Shown: positions 19,997 to 20,951 of the stretch, piece after piece
Numbering within the stretch: the stretch's first letter is position 1
Layout: the number at the start of each line of letters is the position of its first letter
NCBI GenBank assembly: GCA_028456385.1
Contig: JALNQF010000589.1
Coordinates: forward strand, 1 to 20,951
DNA: 20,951 nt
From: Ophiosphaerella korrae
Lineage: Eukaryota; Ascomycota; Dothideomycetes; Pleosporales; Phaeosphaeriaceae
Direction of reading: 5' to 3'
The notes under the pieces: generated by a model
What the model was told of the DNA's origin: nothing
The model's input: only the letters and a program-made list of their open reading frames with translations
Database searches by the model: none
Program-made: the position numbers and the translations under genes

Positions 19997-20604
19997 ACTA
20001 GTACTCTTTTTTTTACTAGTACTAGCGCTAATATTCTAGAAAGAAATATATACTAAAAAAAAGTAGTTTAACTACTTTATAAGTTATAAAGCTTTAGCTT
20101 ATACTTACTATATATACTTAAGTAGAAGTATACTTATACTAAGTATTAAACTTAGGTAGTAGTACTAGAAAAAGAAAAGACCTCTAAACCTATATAAATT
20201 ACTAGCGCTTAATTTATAAGAACTAAGTAATAAAGTACTTTAGACTTTACTAAAACCTTTACTAGCTAGCGCTAAAGATTTAAATCTCTATAAACTAATA
20301 GCTAAACGTACTAATATAGTATATAACTACTATAACTTAGTTATATAAAAAATCTTATATCTCTTTAAAAGTATAAAGTAGACTTTATATAAGATAACTT
20401 AATAAAGTAGTTTTAATAATTAACTAAAAAGAGTAAATAGTAAATAAAGCTATCTAAGTAAGTACTAGGTATATATACCTAGTAGCTTACTAAGTACTAA
20501 CTAAAAGTAAAATAGTAGTTAAATATTAGAAAGTTTATAATATTAGTAAGTTATAAACTTACTAATATTAGTATAAAAATAAGAGATATAAGAAATAACT
20601 CCTT
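19642..20604. mobile_element. Foldback/MITE-like element with long inverted arms B and C
   Basis: Arms B (19641-19996) and C (20372-20605) are inverted copies of one another. The outer ends read tataagggagttat on the left and, reverse complemented, tataaaggagttat on the right. The 375-bp centre (19997-20371) has no gene I can see. Overall about 960 bp with 230-bp-class arms, the form of a non-autonomous DNA element or of two insertions in opposite directions. No transposase lies within. Target duplications are uncertain; both ends can be read with a TA next to the arm. Confidence 0.55.
19997..20371. other. Centre of the foldback element, no gene
   Basis: 375 bp of AT-rich sequence keeping three or four gcgc/agcgct words (near 20026, 20215 and 20270). 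It has no readable frame of note and no internal repeat beyond short tactag/ctagta words. Confidence 0.4.
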
Positions 20605-20605
20605 T
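20372..20605 (-). repeat. Copy C of the ~220-bp repeat, inverted
   Basis: The reverse complement reads aaaggagttatttcttatatctc ... aaagtctactttata, matching A (11957-12177) nearly end to end, including the hairpin words and the ctaggtatatatacctag palindrome (20466-20483). It lacks the expanded core of B. Confidence 0.8.
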
Positions 20606-20680
20606 ATATATCTTTTTCTTTTTAAAGAGTAAATTCCTAGAGCTTAAAAAGAGCTCTAATTAACTAATAATACTTATTAA

Positions 20681-20696
20681 GTAGTAGTAGTAGTAG
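20681..20696 (+). repeat. (GTA)5 microsatellite
   Basis: gtagtagtagtagtag in the short stretch between arm C and LTR4; no gene is visible in 20606-20733. Confidence 0.8.
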
Positions 20697-20733
20697 CTAG
20701 AGTTAAAGAGGTTAACTATTTTTAGAGTTAAAA

Positions 20734-20951
20734 TATTATAGTTATAATAAAAGAAAACTAATTTAAGCTAATTAGCCTTACTATAGATAATAATAGTACG
20801 TATAACTTATAGAGTAATAAACTTAATTAGGAAACTAACTATAATAGAGATATATAATAAATTCGTAATTCGCGATCTTAGTAAATATAAAGTATAAAGC
20901 TAAGTATATAATAAATTTATAATTTATAATCTTAGTAAATATAAAGTATAA
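20734..20951 (+). mobile_element. LTR4, 5' part of an LTR1/LTR3-type LTR
   Basis: It begins TATTATAG after taaaa and follows LTR3 through taattag, the aaactaactataat block and gatatataataaatt, then enters the 54-bp repeated unit (cttag at 20878 and 20931) and runs off the window. It keeps attcgtaattcgcgatc near 20861-20877, where LTR3 has TA-changed bases, so it is less mutated. No clear polypurine tract precedes it, so it may be a 5' or solo LTR. Confidence 0.75.

Noticed and set aside
11957..20605. One DNA transposon with A and C as its terminal inverted repeats and E2 nested inside
   Set aside because: Possible geometrically, but arm B in the same direction as A sits next to C at the right, and the sequences flanking A and C inward do not clearly match a common centre. 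The B-C pair is the simpler unit.
1..20951. Mitochondrial or plastid DNA because of the very high AT content
   Set aside because: There are no rRNA, tRNA or respiratory gene motifs, and the content is nuclear-type LTR retrotransposons and a DNA transposase with RIP-type changes.

Overview
The window is an extremely AT-rich block of dead, nested transposable elements. I see no intact gene. The base pattern points to repeat-induced point mutation (RIP) in a filamentous ascomycete (Pezizomycotina). CpA and TpG are almost absent, TpA is everywhere, while CpG, CpT/ApG and ApGpCpT survive. By eye I found no ATG and no TGA on the + strand, and only two ATG triplets on the - strand. Old coding frames can still be read because nearly all their stops are TAA/TAG at former Gln (CAA/CAG) or Trp (TGG) codons.

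Layout: 1-309 is the 3' part of an LTR (LTR1). 310-3430 is the most AT-rich stretch and ends in a - strand fragment of a pogo/Fot1-like DDE transposase, cut exactly where the next LTR begins. 3431-3890 is a complete but divergent LTR (LTR2). It is followed by a Ty3/Gypsy chromovirus gag-pol (3894-9415, element E1) that stays in one frame from gag to chromodomain, then a short antisense frame, a polypurine tract and LTR3 (10045-10450). From 10455 to about 11300 an unidentified long antisense frame is readable. 11301-12214 holds diverged tandem repeats and one arm (A) of a long-arm inverted repeat.

A second, different Gypsy element (E2, 12215-19431) has 152-bp LTRs, a gag with a zinc knuckle, and a pol with RT, RNase H, integrase and chromodomain. 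It has lost a piece of RT just before the catalytic YLDD box. Downstream, 19642-20604 is a foldback element with arms B and C; arm B holds a palindromic array that largely escaped RIP. 20734-20951 is the 5' part of LTR4, same family as LTR1 and LTR3.

The first and last 33 bases of the window are identical and lie in the same LTR repeat unit, so the window probably ends at assembly breakpoints in a repeat. Nothing here looks like a working new system. The most informative points are the strand-asymmetric RIP of E1, the mismatched LTRs of E1, the unidentified antisense frame, and the RIP-spared palindromic array.
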